Shown here one piece after another: positions 9,510 to 17,536 of a stretch of 64,000 nucleotides of DNA. The DNA lies in contig JAKFER010000319.1 of assembly GCA_036675565.1 (NCBI GenBank), forward strand, positions 1-64,000, written 5' to 3'. Position numbers and translations under genes: made by a program. This DNA comes from JACCYQ01 sp036675565 (GTDB lineage: Bacteria > Bacteroidota > Bacteroidia > Chitinophagales > Chitinophagaceae). How positions within the stretch are numbered: position 1 is the stretch's first letter; each line of letters begins with the position of its first letter. Below the pieces are notes generated by a model. That model saw only the letters and a list, made by a program, of their open reading frames with translations. It did no database searches and had not been told where the DNA came from.

Positions 9510-12059
9510 TTATTGAACGATGGTTTCCGGTGGACCGAGATAACTTGGTTGCAACCCACCCAGGTCCATCACAATTTTTTGCAGGACCAGCCCCGGATCC
9601 ACCATCCAAAACCGGATAGTATGTTTACCGGGTTTGTCAATATAGTGCTGGGTTGATTTAATGATGATATTATCAGCAACCCACTTTTCCCAGGTTTTGT
9701 TGATATGATCTTCCGCGTTTACACCAATAAGCTGTGGTGCTTCATCATCCACGGAAATTCCGTACTTCATTCCACCCGGCAGATTATAATAACTAAGTGT
9801 GGGTGAAAAATACAGATGCAGGTTTACTGTCCCCGTATCATACACATAAATTTCATATTCAAGATAAGGTGCATCATTCCCGGGTTTTTGTACAGGCGCT
9901 GTTACGGGCCATGGGGTTATGGCATTTCCGGTTTTTCCATGACCCGGTAATATTTTCCATTGCGCCTGACTATTAGTTTGTTGATGGGTAAAATGATCCG
10001 CATGAATAGAGAGATAACCATTCTTTTCAATGAAAACATTTTTTGCTCCCGGTGGTACAAGAGTCAGTGCAGTTTTATCAACAGGATCGATCTGAACATC
10101 ATCATTCATTACAGCAGACGCTGACACATAAGTTACTTTGGGCATTGAATTGAACGGAGGTTGCTGCCAGTGGGTATAACCGATATGCGTCTGGCTCATC
10201 ATGTGATTCCATTTTCCATTATTCAACTGGTGATACTCCAATGTGATCAGTGAATCCTTTTCAAAGTGTTCTTTTACTTTATCCGCATAATGATTGGCGT
10301 AAGGATTATTCTTTGATGCCAGCCAATGATTTTTCGCTACAGCCAAATACATTTCATGAAGGTTGGCAGATGCTTTTACAGGGTGCAATACCAATTGAAA
10401 AAATGCATCACGGTACTGCACCGGTAATGATTGATTAATGGTCACTGCTTTTCCCAACAATTCATTATAATTTTTTACAACCCGGTCAGCTTCACCATAA
10501 TGATGAATGCTGTAGGTTTTTTCATCCAGCAATTCGGGTTTGCGACGAGCATTGTATTTGGTGTAAAGAGAAATGATTTCAGCTATTTCGTTTGCGTGCT
10601 CCTCACCAAACTGCGAAGCGGCCCATTGAACTGTATAACGGTTAAGGTCATCTGCATTTATTTTTTCCGGGTCCCATGCATAATCCAGGAAAAAGGAAAT
10701 GGGAAACTCCATGGGTTTAATATCACCCACATTCACGATCCAGATTTCTTTTACACCATGCTGCCAGGCTAAATGCATTTGCTCCCAAACACGTTCAATG
10801 GCATTTGTATTGATCCATTTGTAATTTCGTGGTCCCCCAACATAGTCAAAATGATAATAAATTCCGTACCCTCCTTTTCGTGGTGGATCACCTGGCTTTG
10901 GCAAGCGGCGAATATTACCCCAGTTATCATCACAAAGCAAAAGCGTAACGTCATCGGGTACACGCATTCCCTTATCATAATAGTCCTGCACTTCTTTATA
11001 CAATGCCCATAGCTGTGGCGTTTGATCTGCGGGTTTGCCGGATGCTTCTTCAATGATATTTCTTTGATCTTTTACGATTTTTTCGAGTAAAGCAGTAGCC
11101 GTTTCCCTTGTCATGGGTTCATCGCCATCTCCGCGCATGCCAACACTCACGATCTTTTCATTGGTGGCTCTTTGCATCCCTCCTTTCCAGAAATTACGGA
11201 GATTAACGGCGTTGCTGTCGTAGTTCCAAAGACCTGTTCCGTAACGACGCCATTCATCATGTGCCCGCATCAAAGGTTCATGGTGAGAAGTGCCGATCAC
11301 GATACCATAATCATCCGCCATTTTTATATTGAGTGAATCATCATCATAAAATGCATTGCCCCACATGGCTGGCCAGATATAATTTGATTTGAGCCTTAAC
11401 ATCAGCTCAAATACTTTCTGGTAAAATAAATGATTGAACCCGCCAAACTTTTCCCGGCTCCAGTTGCTTAATGCAGGTGCTTCATCATTGATAAAAATGC
11501 CACGGTATTTTACTTTGGGTGCATCGGTGATGAGTACGCCTTTGCGCAGGTAAATATTTTCTTTTTTACTGACCGGCACATCGGCCCACCAATACCAGGG
11601 AGAAACACCCAGCAATTTTGATAATTCAAATACACCAAAGGCCGTTCCTCGCCTGTCACTGCCCGTGATAACCAGTGCTTGTTGAATCCCTTTAAAAGGT
11701 TTTTCGATTGTTTGTAATCGGTAGTTTTCCCAGTTATCCCTTATTGGGGTGTTATTAATCCTTTTATTTTGTTCCAGTTTGCGGATCACGGTTGAATTGT
11801 CTGCTGATCCTATAATGATGACATTTCCTTTTCGTGGTTGTTGATGCACTAAAGGCATTTTATAACCGGTGATTAAAGATATGTCATCCTGCAAATGCCT
11901 GGCAGCAACCTGCACCAGTTGATGATCATTTAGATCTGTATAAATACATGCGCCAACCAATGAAAAAGAATTATGATCACCTTTATCTGCAATCAATTCC
12001 TGTGCAAAAATTTGCATGGAATTGAGAATTATAACTATGATCAATAACAGTTTTTTCAT
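9510..12059 (-). CDS. GH115 xylan alpha-1,2-glucuronidase
   Basis: Removes (4-O-methyl)glucuronic acid side chains from xylan; GH115 enzymes characteristically act on internal branches of the polymer. The 849-residue protein starts with a signal peptide (MKKLLLIIVIILNS..IFAQ). Family features seen by eye are SPWYWWADVP, the GIFINDEAPALSNW stretch, LKSNYIWPAMWGN, GTSHHEPLMRAHDEWRRYG, GMRGDGDEPM and WIVNVGDIKP, followed by a helical region and a C-terminal beta-rich domain. Length is normal for the family. It sits between an SDR dehydrogenase gene (9 bases upstream) and GH43, within the same minus-strand operon that also encodes a GH67 alpha-glucuronidase, so the cell has both alpha-glucuronidase families. 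The signal peptide predicts export to the periplasm or surface. Confidence 0.93.
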   Translation of the reverse strand: MKKLLLIIVIILNSMQIFAQELIADKGDHNSFSLVGACIYTDLNDHQLVQVAARHLQDDISLITGYKMPLVHQQPRKGNVIIIGSADNSTVIRKLEQNKRINNTPIRDNWENYRLQTIEKPFKGIQQALVITGSDRRGTAFGVFELSKLLGVSPWYWWADVPVSKKENIYLRKGVLITDAPKVKYRGIFINDEAPALSNWSREKFGGFNHLFYQKVFELMLRLKSNYIWPAMWGNAFYDDDSLNIKMADDYGIVIGTSHHEPLMRAHDEWRRYGTGLWNYDSNAVNLRNFWKGGMQRATNEKIVSVGMRGDGDEPMTRETATALLEKIVKDQRNIIEEASGKPADQTPQLWALYKEVQDYYDKGMRVPDDVTLLLCDDNWGNIRRLPKPGDPPRKGGYGIYYHFDYVGGPRNYKWINTNAIERVWEQMHLAWQHGVKEIWIVNVGDIKPMEFPISFFLDYAWDPEKINADDLNRYTVQWAASQFGEEHANEIAEIISLYTKYNARRKPELLDEKTYSIHHYGEADRVVKNYNELLGKAVTINQSLPVQYRDAFFQLVLHPVKASANLHEMYLAVAKNHWLASKNNPYANHYADKVKEHFEKDSLITLEYHQLNNGKWNHMMSQTHIGYTHWQQPPFNSMPKVTYVSASAVMNDDVQIDPVDKTALTLVPPGAKNVFIEKNGYLSIHADHFTHQQTNSQAQWKILPGHGKTGNAITPWPVTAPVQKPGNDAPYLEYEIYVYDTGTVNLHLYFSPTLSYYNLPGGMKYGISVDDEAPQLIGVNAEDHINKTWEKWVADNIIIKSTQHYIDKPGKHTIRFWMVDPGLVLQKIVMDLGGLQPSYLGPPETIVQ

Positions 12060-12068
12060 ATCTCACTT

Positions 12069-12815
12069 TTAAAAACCAATAGCATTACCGCCATCTACAG
12101 GTAAAACAGTACCCGTAATATATTTACTATGATCCGTAGCCAGGAAATAAACCGCTTCGGCCACATCGGCCGGTTGACCCAGGTAACCTAGTGGTGTACG
12201 TCCAAGTGCCTTTCCTTTTCTTTCCGGGTCATTATCCAATGCTTTTGCACTCATATCCGTGGCAATAAATCCTGGTGCAATGCAATTCACCCGTATACCC
12301 AAAGGAGAAAGTTCCACCGCCATGGCGCGGGTCATTCCTTCTATGGCAGATTTAGATGCTGTATAAGCAATTACTTTTGGTATACCATATTGCGAAGCCA
12401 TGGAGCTGATATTGATAATAGAACCGCTTCCTTTTTCAATCATGCATTTACTAACTTCCCTTGATAATGAGAAAACAGCCATCACATTTGTATTGAGCAC
12501 CTGCAGAAAATCTTCATCCGTTACATCCACAAAATCTTTTTTCATATTGATGCCTGCATTATTGACCAGGATATCAATTTTGCCAAATTGTTTTACCAGG
12601 TCGTCAACAAGCTTTGGAATATCTTCCAGGTTATTCAGATCAAATGAAATTGCATGGCAAAAGGCACCGAACCTTTTCTTCGCGTCGTCCAGTTTCTTTT
12701 GATCCCTGCTGATAATGATCGTATGGATCTTTTCAGCCACCAGCTTCTCCGCTATTGCGAGACCAATTCCCGAAGCACCACCTGTCACGATCGCCACTAA
12801 TTGCTTATTATCCAT
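12069..12815 (-). CDS. SDR-family oxidoreductase, candidate fructuronate reductase
   Basis: Cytoplasmic NAD(P)-dependent short-chain dehydrogenase of 248 residues, with no signal peptide. The cofactor motif TGGASGIG is at 11-18, NNAG at about 86-89, and the catalytic Ser/Tyr/Lys set is visible as NISSMAS and YTASK, followed by the usual RVNCIAPGFI. The substrate cannot be read from the fold. Its place between the GH115 and GH67 alpha-glucuronidases, in a locus that also carries mannonate dehydratase, makes reduction of D-fructuronate to D-mannonate (the UxuB step) the best guess; SDR-type mannonate oxidoreductases exist in other bacteria. A gluconate 5-dehydrogenase-like or aldose dehydrogenase role is also possible. 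It is the only cytoplasmic metabolic enzyme on the minus-strand arm besides the regulators. Confidence 0.8.
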   Translation of the reverse strand: MDNKQLVAIVTGGASGIGLAIAEKLVAEKIHTIIISRDQKKLDDAKKRFGAFCHAISFDLNNLEDIPKLVDDLVKQFGKIDILVNNAGINMKKDFVDVTDEDFLQVLNTNVMAVFSLSREVSKCMIEKGSGSIINISSMASQYGIPKVIAYTASKSAIEGMTRAMAVELSPLGIRVNCIAPGFIATDMSAKALDNDPERKGKALGRTPLGYLGQPADVAEAVYFLATDHSKYITGTVLPVDGGNAIGF

Positions 12816-12851
12816 TTTTTGTTATTTTTTTATATACTATAAACATCACCG

Positions 12852-14996
12852 TTAGTTACCCGGTGCATATGGAAATTTCAGATTTTTATAATACTCCAAT
12901 GTCTTCTCAGGCTTCACGTATTTGGAAGGGATCGGCTTTTTAGAAAATTGTTGAAAATACAGCAGGCATGCATCCCTCCACCATTTAGCTTCCTGCAACT
13001 GAATATCCAGCAACATTTTTACCTGTTGAAATCTTTGTTCATCCACATGGTCCCTGAGCTCTTGCCAACTTGCTTTCATCCAGGCTACTGAATCAACACC
13101 TGTGTTATAACTAAAACAAAGTTCTTCCCACAGCGTTCTGCCTGACTGCATTTTAAAATCCCATGGGACATGATGAAACCAAAGCAAATATTTTTCGGGA
13201 ATAGATTTTGGATCCTTCCATTTGTCCTGTACTTGTTTTGCATACTGTGATAATGCACCAGAGCCACTTGCAGTTCGGTCAAAGCCGATACCTGCGGAAT
13301 CGGCCCGGTGATAATATACCGGGTTCCAGTCTGCACGGGATAAATCGGCTACCCAGGGTGCAGGTCCATAATGATGCCCCGTACCCATCAGGTGATGCAA
13401 ACCTAATGGCGTGGAATATTGCACGGTAATCTCGTGGCTGCGAAGTAAGATCTTACCCGCCTGTGCAATAAATGATTTATCATTGGTAAATGACATACCT
13501 AACCATTCATTCGCAATTGCAGCTGATGACAATGAATAATCCCAGGCCAATCGCCCATAAGCATACCAGTTAGCCTGTGCAAACGGATGGCCGGTCCAGT
13601 TGATATCATTTCCAATATTTGAAACACCGGCAATACCGGTTAGTGAATGTTGATCAATAGCACCGTCTATTATTTTTGCCACAGTACTTCCTTTATCATT
13701 GCTATAGGTATCACTGTCAAGAACTTCTTTAAACATAGGTGCCAAATAAACAAGGTTGGTCGCCTGACCAAGATATTCCTGCGTGATCTGGAATTCCATC
13801 ATCAAAGGTGTTTTGGGCAAGGCACCAAATAAAGGATGGAAGGGTTCACGGGGTTGAAAATCGATAGCCCCGTTTTTCACCTGCACCATCACGTTAGGTC
13901 TGAATTTGCCATCGAGTGGAACAAATTCATTGTATGCCTGCTTATGCCTGTCATCGGGCACTTCATTGCTGTAAACAAAAGCACGCCACATAACAATACC
14001 CTTAAATGGCGCCACTGCATCGGCCAGCATATTGGCTCCATCCGCATGGTTGCGATCGTAATTCTGCGGGCCGGGCTGACCTTCGGAATTTGCTTTCACT
14101 AAAAACCCGCCAAAGTCTGGAATGCGTTCATAAATCTCTTTTGCTTTTTGATTCCACCAGGCCTGCACATTCTTATCCAATGGATCAGCGGTTTTTAATC
14201 CACCGATCTCCACTGGTGCCGAAAACCTTGCTGTGAGGTAAACTTTTATTCCATAGGGACGAAAAACATTGGCCAGTGCAGCAACCTTATCGAGATATGC
14301 GGGTGTTAAAACCGTGGCATTTGCATTCACATTGGTCAGCACCGTTCCGTTGATTCCAATGGATGCATTTGCCCGGGCATAATCTATATAACGCTGATCA
14401 ATATATGAAGGCAGTGTATGCCAGTTCCAAAGCGAAAAGCCTGCATAACCTCTTTCTACTGTTCTATCCAGATTATCCCAGTGATTTAATAAACGCAGGT
14501 TTATTTTGGGAGATGAAACCATATGAAGGGGTCCTAATTCCTGATTGATTTGCATTAGTCTTAATAAATGAAATACACCATATAAAATCCCTGCATCAGT
14601 TTTACCGGTGATGTAAATATTTTGTTTACCATTAATAACTTTTGAAGTAATCAAAAATCCTTCATCGCCAATTTGTTTCAACGTATCATCCATTTTCAAT
14701 GATCGTATTAAAGAAGATGAATTTTTTGCGATGATCAATGTTCCGTTATTGACTGATGAAACAAATGCAGGTTCCTTACCCAGCATGCCTTTCATTGCAG
14801 TGATTAACTCTGTTTTGATAACGGAAAGTGTGGGTGATTCTCCTTCAATAAAAATGGAGCGGACCTGAGTTTTATACTTTTCAAGTAAAGTTTTATTATC
14901 AATCATTTTGTACCTGAGCCAAAGATCATAACCATTTTCAGCCATTGACGATATCATGGAAGAAAGCAGGAACAATAATAAAATCATTTTTTTCAT
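12852..14996 (-). CDS. GH67 alpha-glucuronidase
   Basis: Cleaves the alpha-1,2 bond of (4-O-methyl)glucuronic acid at the non-reducing end of xylo-oligosaccharides, complementing GH115. The protein has 714 residues from the ATG at 14996 (MKKMILLLF), with a short signal peptide. An upstream TTG at 15002 would add two residues and is less likely. The barrel carries VKANSEGQPGPQ with acid Glu305, then Asp379 in GAIDFQPREP and Glu407 in QITQEY; the 28-residue spacing of the last two matches the base pair of characterised GH67 enzymes. The N-terminal hexosaminidase-like domain and C-terminal helical domain are both present, so it is full length. It lies 26 bases after the stop of the first LacI-type regulator and is probably transcribed with it. 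Confidence 0.95.
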   Translation of the reverse strand: MKKMILLLFLLSSMISSMAENGYDLWLRYKMIDNKTLLEKYKTQVRSIFIEGESPTLSVIKTELITAMKGMLGKEPAFVSSVNNGTLIIAKNSSSLIRSLKMDDTLKQIGDEGFLITSKVINGKQNIYITGKTDAGILYGVFHLLRLMQINQELGPLHMVSSPKINLRLLNHWDNLDRTVERGYAGFSLWNWHTLPSYIDQRYIDYARANASIGINGTVLTNVNANATVLTPAYLDKVAALANVFRPYGIKVYLTARFSAPVEIGGLKTADPLDKNVQAWWNQKAKEIYERIPDFGGFLVKANSEGQPGPQNYDRNHADGANMLADAVAPFKGIVMWRAFVYSNEVPDDRHKQAYNEFVPLDGKFRPNVMVQVKNGAIDFQPREPFHPLFGALPKTPLMMEFQITQEYLGQATNLVYLAPMFKEVLDSDTYSNDKGSTVAKIIDGAIDQHSLTGIAGVSNIGNDINWTGHPFAQANWYAYGRLAWDYSLSSAAIANEWLGMSFTNDKSFIAQAGKILLRSHEITVQYSTPLGLHHLMGTGHHYGPAPWVADLSRADWNPVYYHRADSAGIGFDRTASGSGALSQYAKQVQDKWKDPKSIPEKYLLWFHHVPWDFKMQSGRTLWEELCFSYNTGVDSVAWMKASWQELRDHVDEQRFQQVKMLLDIQLQEAKWWRDACLLYFQQFSKKPIPSKYVKPEKTLEYYKNLKFPYAPGN

Positions 14997-15022
14997 ACAC
15001 AAGTATTAAAATTCCGGAATCA

Positions 15023-16051
15023 TCATTTCTTTTTCATAGAAGATTTCCGGATGATCAATTCAGAACGAACCACAATGGTGTTCGTATGATTGATGTTAGC
15101 GATTCCTTTTAAATGATTGATCAGGTTACGGGCGGCTATTTCGCCAATATCTTTCCCGGGATAATTGATCGTAGTAAGTTGCGGTTCTACAATTTTGCTG
15201 ATGGCATCATTGTTAAAACCAACGATCGCTATATCTTCCGGAATTTTGACACCGTGTTCTTTGAGTGTCTGCATGCAAACTGCTGCGGAAAAATCATTGG
15301 TAATAAATGCGCCATCGGGCATGGGTTTCATCTTCAACATTTGCAGGGCTGCTTCTACACCAAACTGCTCACTCAAATCTTTTATCAATACATGTTCCTT
15401 ATGGTACGGCAGATTATGATCAAATAATGCATCCATATAACCTTTATGCCTTTGTGCATATACGTTACGTTTTAAATTGGCCGTTACCAGTACGATCCGT
15501 TTACACCCCTGCTCTATCAAATGACTCGTTGCTTCGTACCCGCATTTATAATTATCGATAATCACTTTGGTGCTTTCTCCATTTTCTTCAACCCTGTCGA
15601 AAAAAATAACTGGGATGCCTTTCTCTTCGTAAGGTTTATAATGTTCCAAACCATCTGTATTGAAAGCAAGGGAAGCAATTAATCCGTCCACTCTTTTATG
15701 AAAAAGGTTCAGCGCATTGGCTGCTTCCTTCTGAAAACTTTCGGATGAATGTGCAATGATCAGATCATAACCAGCTTCAGTAGTAATTTTCTCAATACCT
15801 GCGAGCACGGAGGTAATAAAGTTACTGTTCAATTCATGTACAATAACACCGATCGTATTGGTCTTTTGCTTACGAAGATTGCTGGCGAAATTGTTATGGC
15901 GGTAACCCAATTCTTTGGCGGCATCCTGGATCTTTTTGCGTGTATTTTTATTAATGGCAGGATGGTTCTGCAAACCCCGGCTGATGGTGGCTGAGGAAAG
16001 TGCCAGTTTTTGAGCAATATCATATATGGTAACTTCTTTCTTGGGTTTCAT
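15023..16051 (-). CDS. LacI-family transcriptional regulator (copy 1)
   Basis: DNA-binding regulator of 342 residues. The N-terminal helix-turn-helix (TIYDIAQKLALSSATISRGL) and hinge are followed by a periplasmic-binding-protein-like sensor domain (TIGVIVHELNSNF onward, GFNNDAISKIVEP near the end). No signal peptide. The two residues that usually choose bases in the recognition helix (LacI Tyr17/Gln18) read Ser-Ala here. It is a close paralog of the next gene, 39 bases upstream. A 16-base LacI-type palindrome ends one base before its start codon. The context says it controls xylan, xylose or glucuronate genes, with a sugar or sugar phosphate as likely ligand. LacI control is notable because many Bacteroidota xylan loci use hybrid two-component regulators instead. 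Confidence 0.95.
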   Translation of the reverse strand: MKPKKEVTIYDIAQKLALSSATISRGLQNHPAINKNTRKKIQDAAKELGYRHNNFASNLRKQKTNTIGVIVHELNSNFITSVLAGIEKITTEAGYDLIIAHSSESFQKEAANALNLFHKRVDGLIASLAFNTDGLEHYKPYEEKGIPVIFFDRVEENGESTKVIIDNYKCGYEATSHLIEQGCKRIVLVTANLKRNVYAQRHKGYMDALFDHNLPYHKEHVLIKDLSEQFGVEAALQMLKMKPMPDGAFITNDFSAAVCMQTLKEHGVKIPEDIAIVGFNNDAISKIVEPQLTTINYPGKDIGEIAARNLINHLKGIANINHTNTIVVRSELIIRKSSMKKK

Positions 16052-16052
16052 T

Positions 16053-16068
16053 TTGCAATCGGTTGCAT
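16053..16068. promoter_or_regulatory. LacI-type operator in front of LacI copy 1
   Basis: TTGCAATCGGTTGCAT is a near-palindrome (core GCAA-TCGG-TTGC with a central CG), the pattern bound by LacI/GalR proteins. It begins two bases upstream of the LacI copy 1 start codon and falls in the 39-base gap between the two regulator genes. Fifteen of its 16 bases equal the operator at 17167-17182. Binding here would block transcription through the gap or translation initiation. Read from sequence only. Confidence 0.7.
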
Positions 16069-16090
16069 AAAAATCGCAAAAAAAAATTAA

Positions 16091-17131
16091 TTACAAAGTT
16101 TTGTTTTTGAGTGATGATTCACGCACAATCATTTCAGCACGTAATATGATGGTTTGCATGGTTCGTATCATTGAGCCCCCTTTGAGATGATCGACCAGGT
16201 TATTAACTGCAGCCTCACCCATACTGTAACCGGGGTAATTGACGGTTGTCAGGTTCGGTTCAACCACCCGGCTGATGGGATCATTGTTAAATCCTGCAAA
16301 TGCGATATCCTGCGGTATGCGGATACCATCTGCTTTTAAGCGAATCATACAATGAACTGCAGCCGTATCATTTGAAGAGAAAACGGCATCTGGTCTTTCC
16401 TTTATTTTCATCTTTAAAATAAATTCTGCAGCTTCAGTTCCTGCTGATTCAGTAAGTTTACTATTGACCAGTAACTTTTTGTCAAAAGGGATCTTATAAT
16501 CTTTTAAAGCTTTCTTATACCCCTCCAGCCTGTCGGCATATACATTCCGCAACATGCTGCCGCCCAGATGCATGATCCTTTTACAACCCTGATCCAGCAA
16601 GTGTTTGGTGATATTATAGGCCGCCTGGTAATTGTCAATAACAATGGCGGTAGTATCAGCGCCTGGATAAATCCGGTCGAAAAAAACAACGGGAATGCCC
16701 TTTAATAAAAAAGGTTTCAGGTGATCGATCTTTTGTGTGTCATAGGCCAGCGAAACCAATAAGCCATCCACTCTTTTATTGAAAAGGATTTCTGCATCGG
16801 CAATTTCCTTGATCTCACTTTCAAGTGATTGGGTGATGATCAGGTTATAACCTTCACGGTTAGCCGAATCCTCCATACCCGCCAAAACGGTAGCAACGAA
16901 ATAACTGTTTAAACGGGGAACGATGACACCTATCGTATAGGTTTTTTTACTGCGCAGGCTGCTGGCAAAAGTATTTGAACGATAACCCAACAGTTTTGCC
17001 GCATCAAAAATTTTCTTCCTGGTATGCTTATTAATAGTGGGATGATCCTTTAATCCCCTGCTTACAGTAGTGGCTGAAATGTTCAGGTGCCGTGCAATAT
17101 CATATATAGTTATTTCTTTCTCGGCAGCCAT
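16091..17131 (-). CDS. LacI-family transcriptional regulator (copy 2)
   Basis: Second LacI-type regulator, 346 residues from the ATG at 17131 (MAAEKEITIYDIA). An upstream frame to 17182 exists, but its 17 extra residues are encoded by the operator region and do not resemble the family. The helix-turn-helix reads HLNISATTVSRGL, with Ala-Thr at the base-choosing positions, so it may not share exact specificity with copy 1 (Ser-Ala). The sensor domain is complete, ending with GFNNDPISRVVEP and NLTTVNYPG. A perfectly placed operator lies 35 bases upstream of its start. It is the first gene of the minus-strand arm and is divergent from susC across a 405-base region, a common position for a local regulator. 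Autoregulation together with control of both arms is inferred. Confidence 0.95.
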   Translation of the reverse strand: MAAEKEITIYDIARHLNISATTVSRGLKDHPTINKHTRKKIFDAAKLLGYRSNTFASSLRSKKTYTIGVIVPRLNSYFVATVLAGMEDSANREGYNLIITQSLESEIKEIADAEILFNKRVDGLLVSLAYDTQKIDHLKPFLLKGIPVVFFDRIYPGADTTAIVIDNYQAAYNITKHLLDQGCKRIMHLGGSMLRNVYADRLEGYKKALKDYKIPFDKKLLVNSKLTESAGTEAAEFILKMKIKERPDAVFSSNDTAAVHCMIRLKADGIRIPQDIAFAGFNNDPISRVVEPNLTTVNYPGYSMGEAAVNNLVDHLKGGSMIRTMQTIILRAEMIVRESSLKNKTL

Positions 17132-17166
17132 TCCACAAATAAAAGAACCATTTTTCAAAAAAAAAA

Positions 17167-17182
17167 TTGCAATCGGTTGCAA
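17167..17182. promoter_or_regulatory. LacI-type operator in front of LacI copy 2
   Basis: TTGCAATCGGTTGCAA is a 16-base inverted repeat with one mismatched pair and central CG, flanked by A and T tracts. It lies 35 bases upstream of the LacI copy 2 ATG, in the divergent region facing susC. It is nearly identical to 16053-16068, which makes chance unlikely. It fits autoregulation and possible joint control of the divergent susC arm. Confidence 0.75.
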
Positions 17183-17536
17183 TTTTTAAAAATTCTCTTA
17201 TATTCGGGTTGCCAATAATCATTTAATGCTTGCTGTAATGACAAAAAAAATTTATTTACTTCCAGCCAAATCCTTACTGATAAAGGATCGTATTAAATCT
17301 CTATCATACTTTTTTGATAACATTCACTCTTTATCTTCTTCGTTTTTACTGCAGGTGCCGGAATTGAAATTTCAAAATATTTCGCCAGGACCTTATTTCC
17401 GTCGACGACTGTTTTTTTGGAAAAATATTAGCTGATACGCATCCTACTCCCATGAGAATAAAGGCTAAAGGATAGACAGCCTGCAATAAAGTTGGTTGCC
17501 AACTTTCTAAACTTAAAAATTTAAAAACTGCTGGTT
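17183..17536. other. Divergent intergenic region between LacI copy 2 and susC
   Basis: This 354-base stretch has no convincing gene. It must hold the promoters of both arms. A 9-mer GGTTGCCAA occurs twice (17207-17215 and 17494-17502), and its GGTTGC part equals the right half of the two LacI operators. A 19-base inverted repeat lies at 17488-17506. I could not find a clean TAnnTTTG -7 element on either strand. An open frame at 17226-17435 (69 codons) has no recognisable features and is probably untranslated leader. Confidence 0.6.
17488..17506. promoter_or_regulatory. 19-base palindrome upstream of susC
   Basis: AAAGTTGGTTGCCAACTTT has perfect 8-base arms (AAAGTTGG and CCAACTTT) around TTG. 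It ends 30 bases before the susC start, so it probably lies in the 5' leader or over the promoter. It could be a regulator site, since it contains the GGTTGC half-site of the nearby LacI operators, or an RNA hairpin affecting susC expression. No U-run follows, so it is not a standard terminator. Confidence 0.5.

Noticed and set aside
15011..15020. Palindrome ATTCCGGAAT between LacI copy 1 and GH67
   Set aside because: Central CG resembles a LacI site, but the flanks differ from the two strong operators and 10-base palindromes occur by chance.
17226..17435. 69-codon plus-strand frame in the LacI/susC spacer
   Set aside because: No domain, no clear start context, low-complexity residues, and it occupies the region expected to contain both promoters.
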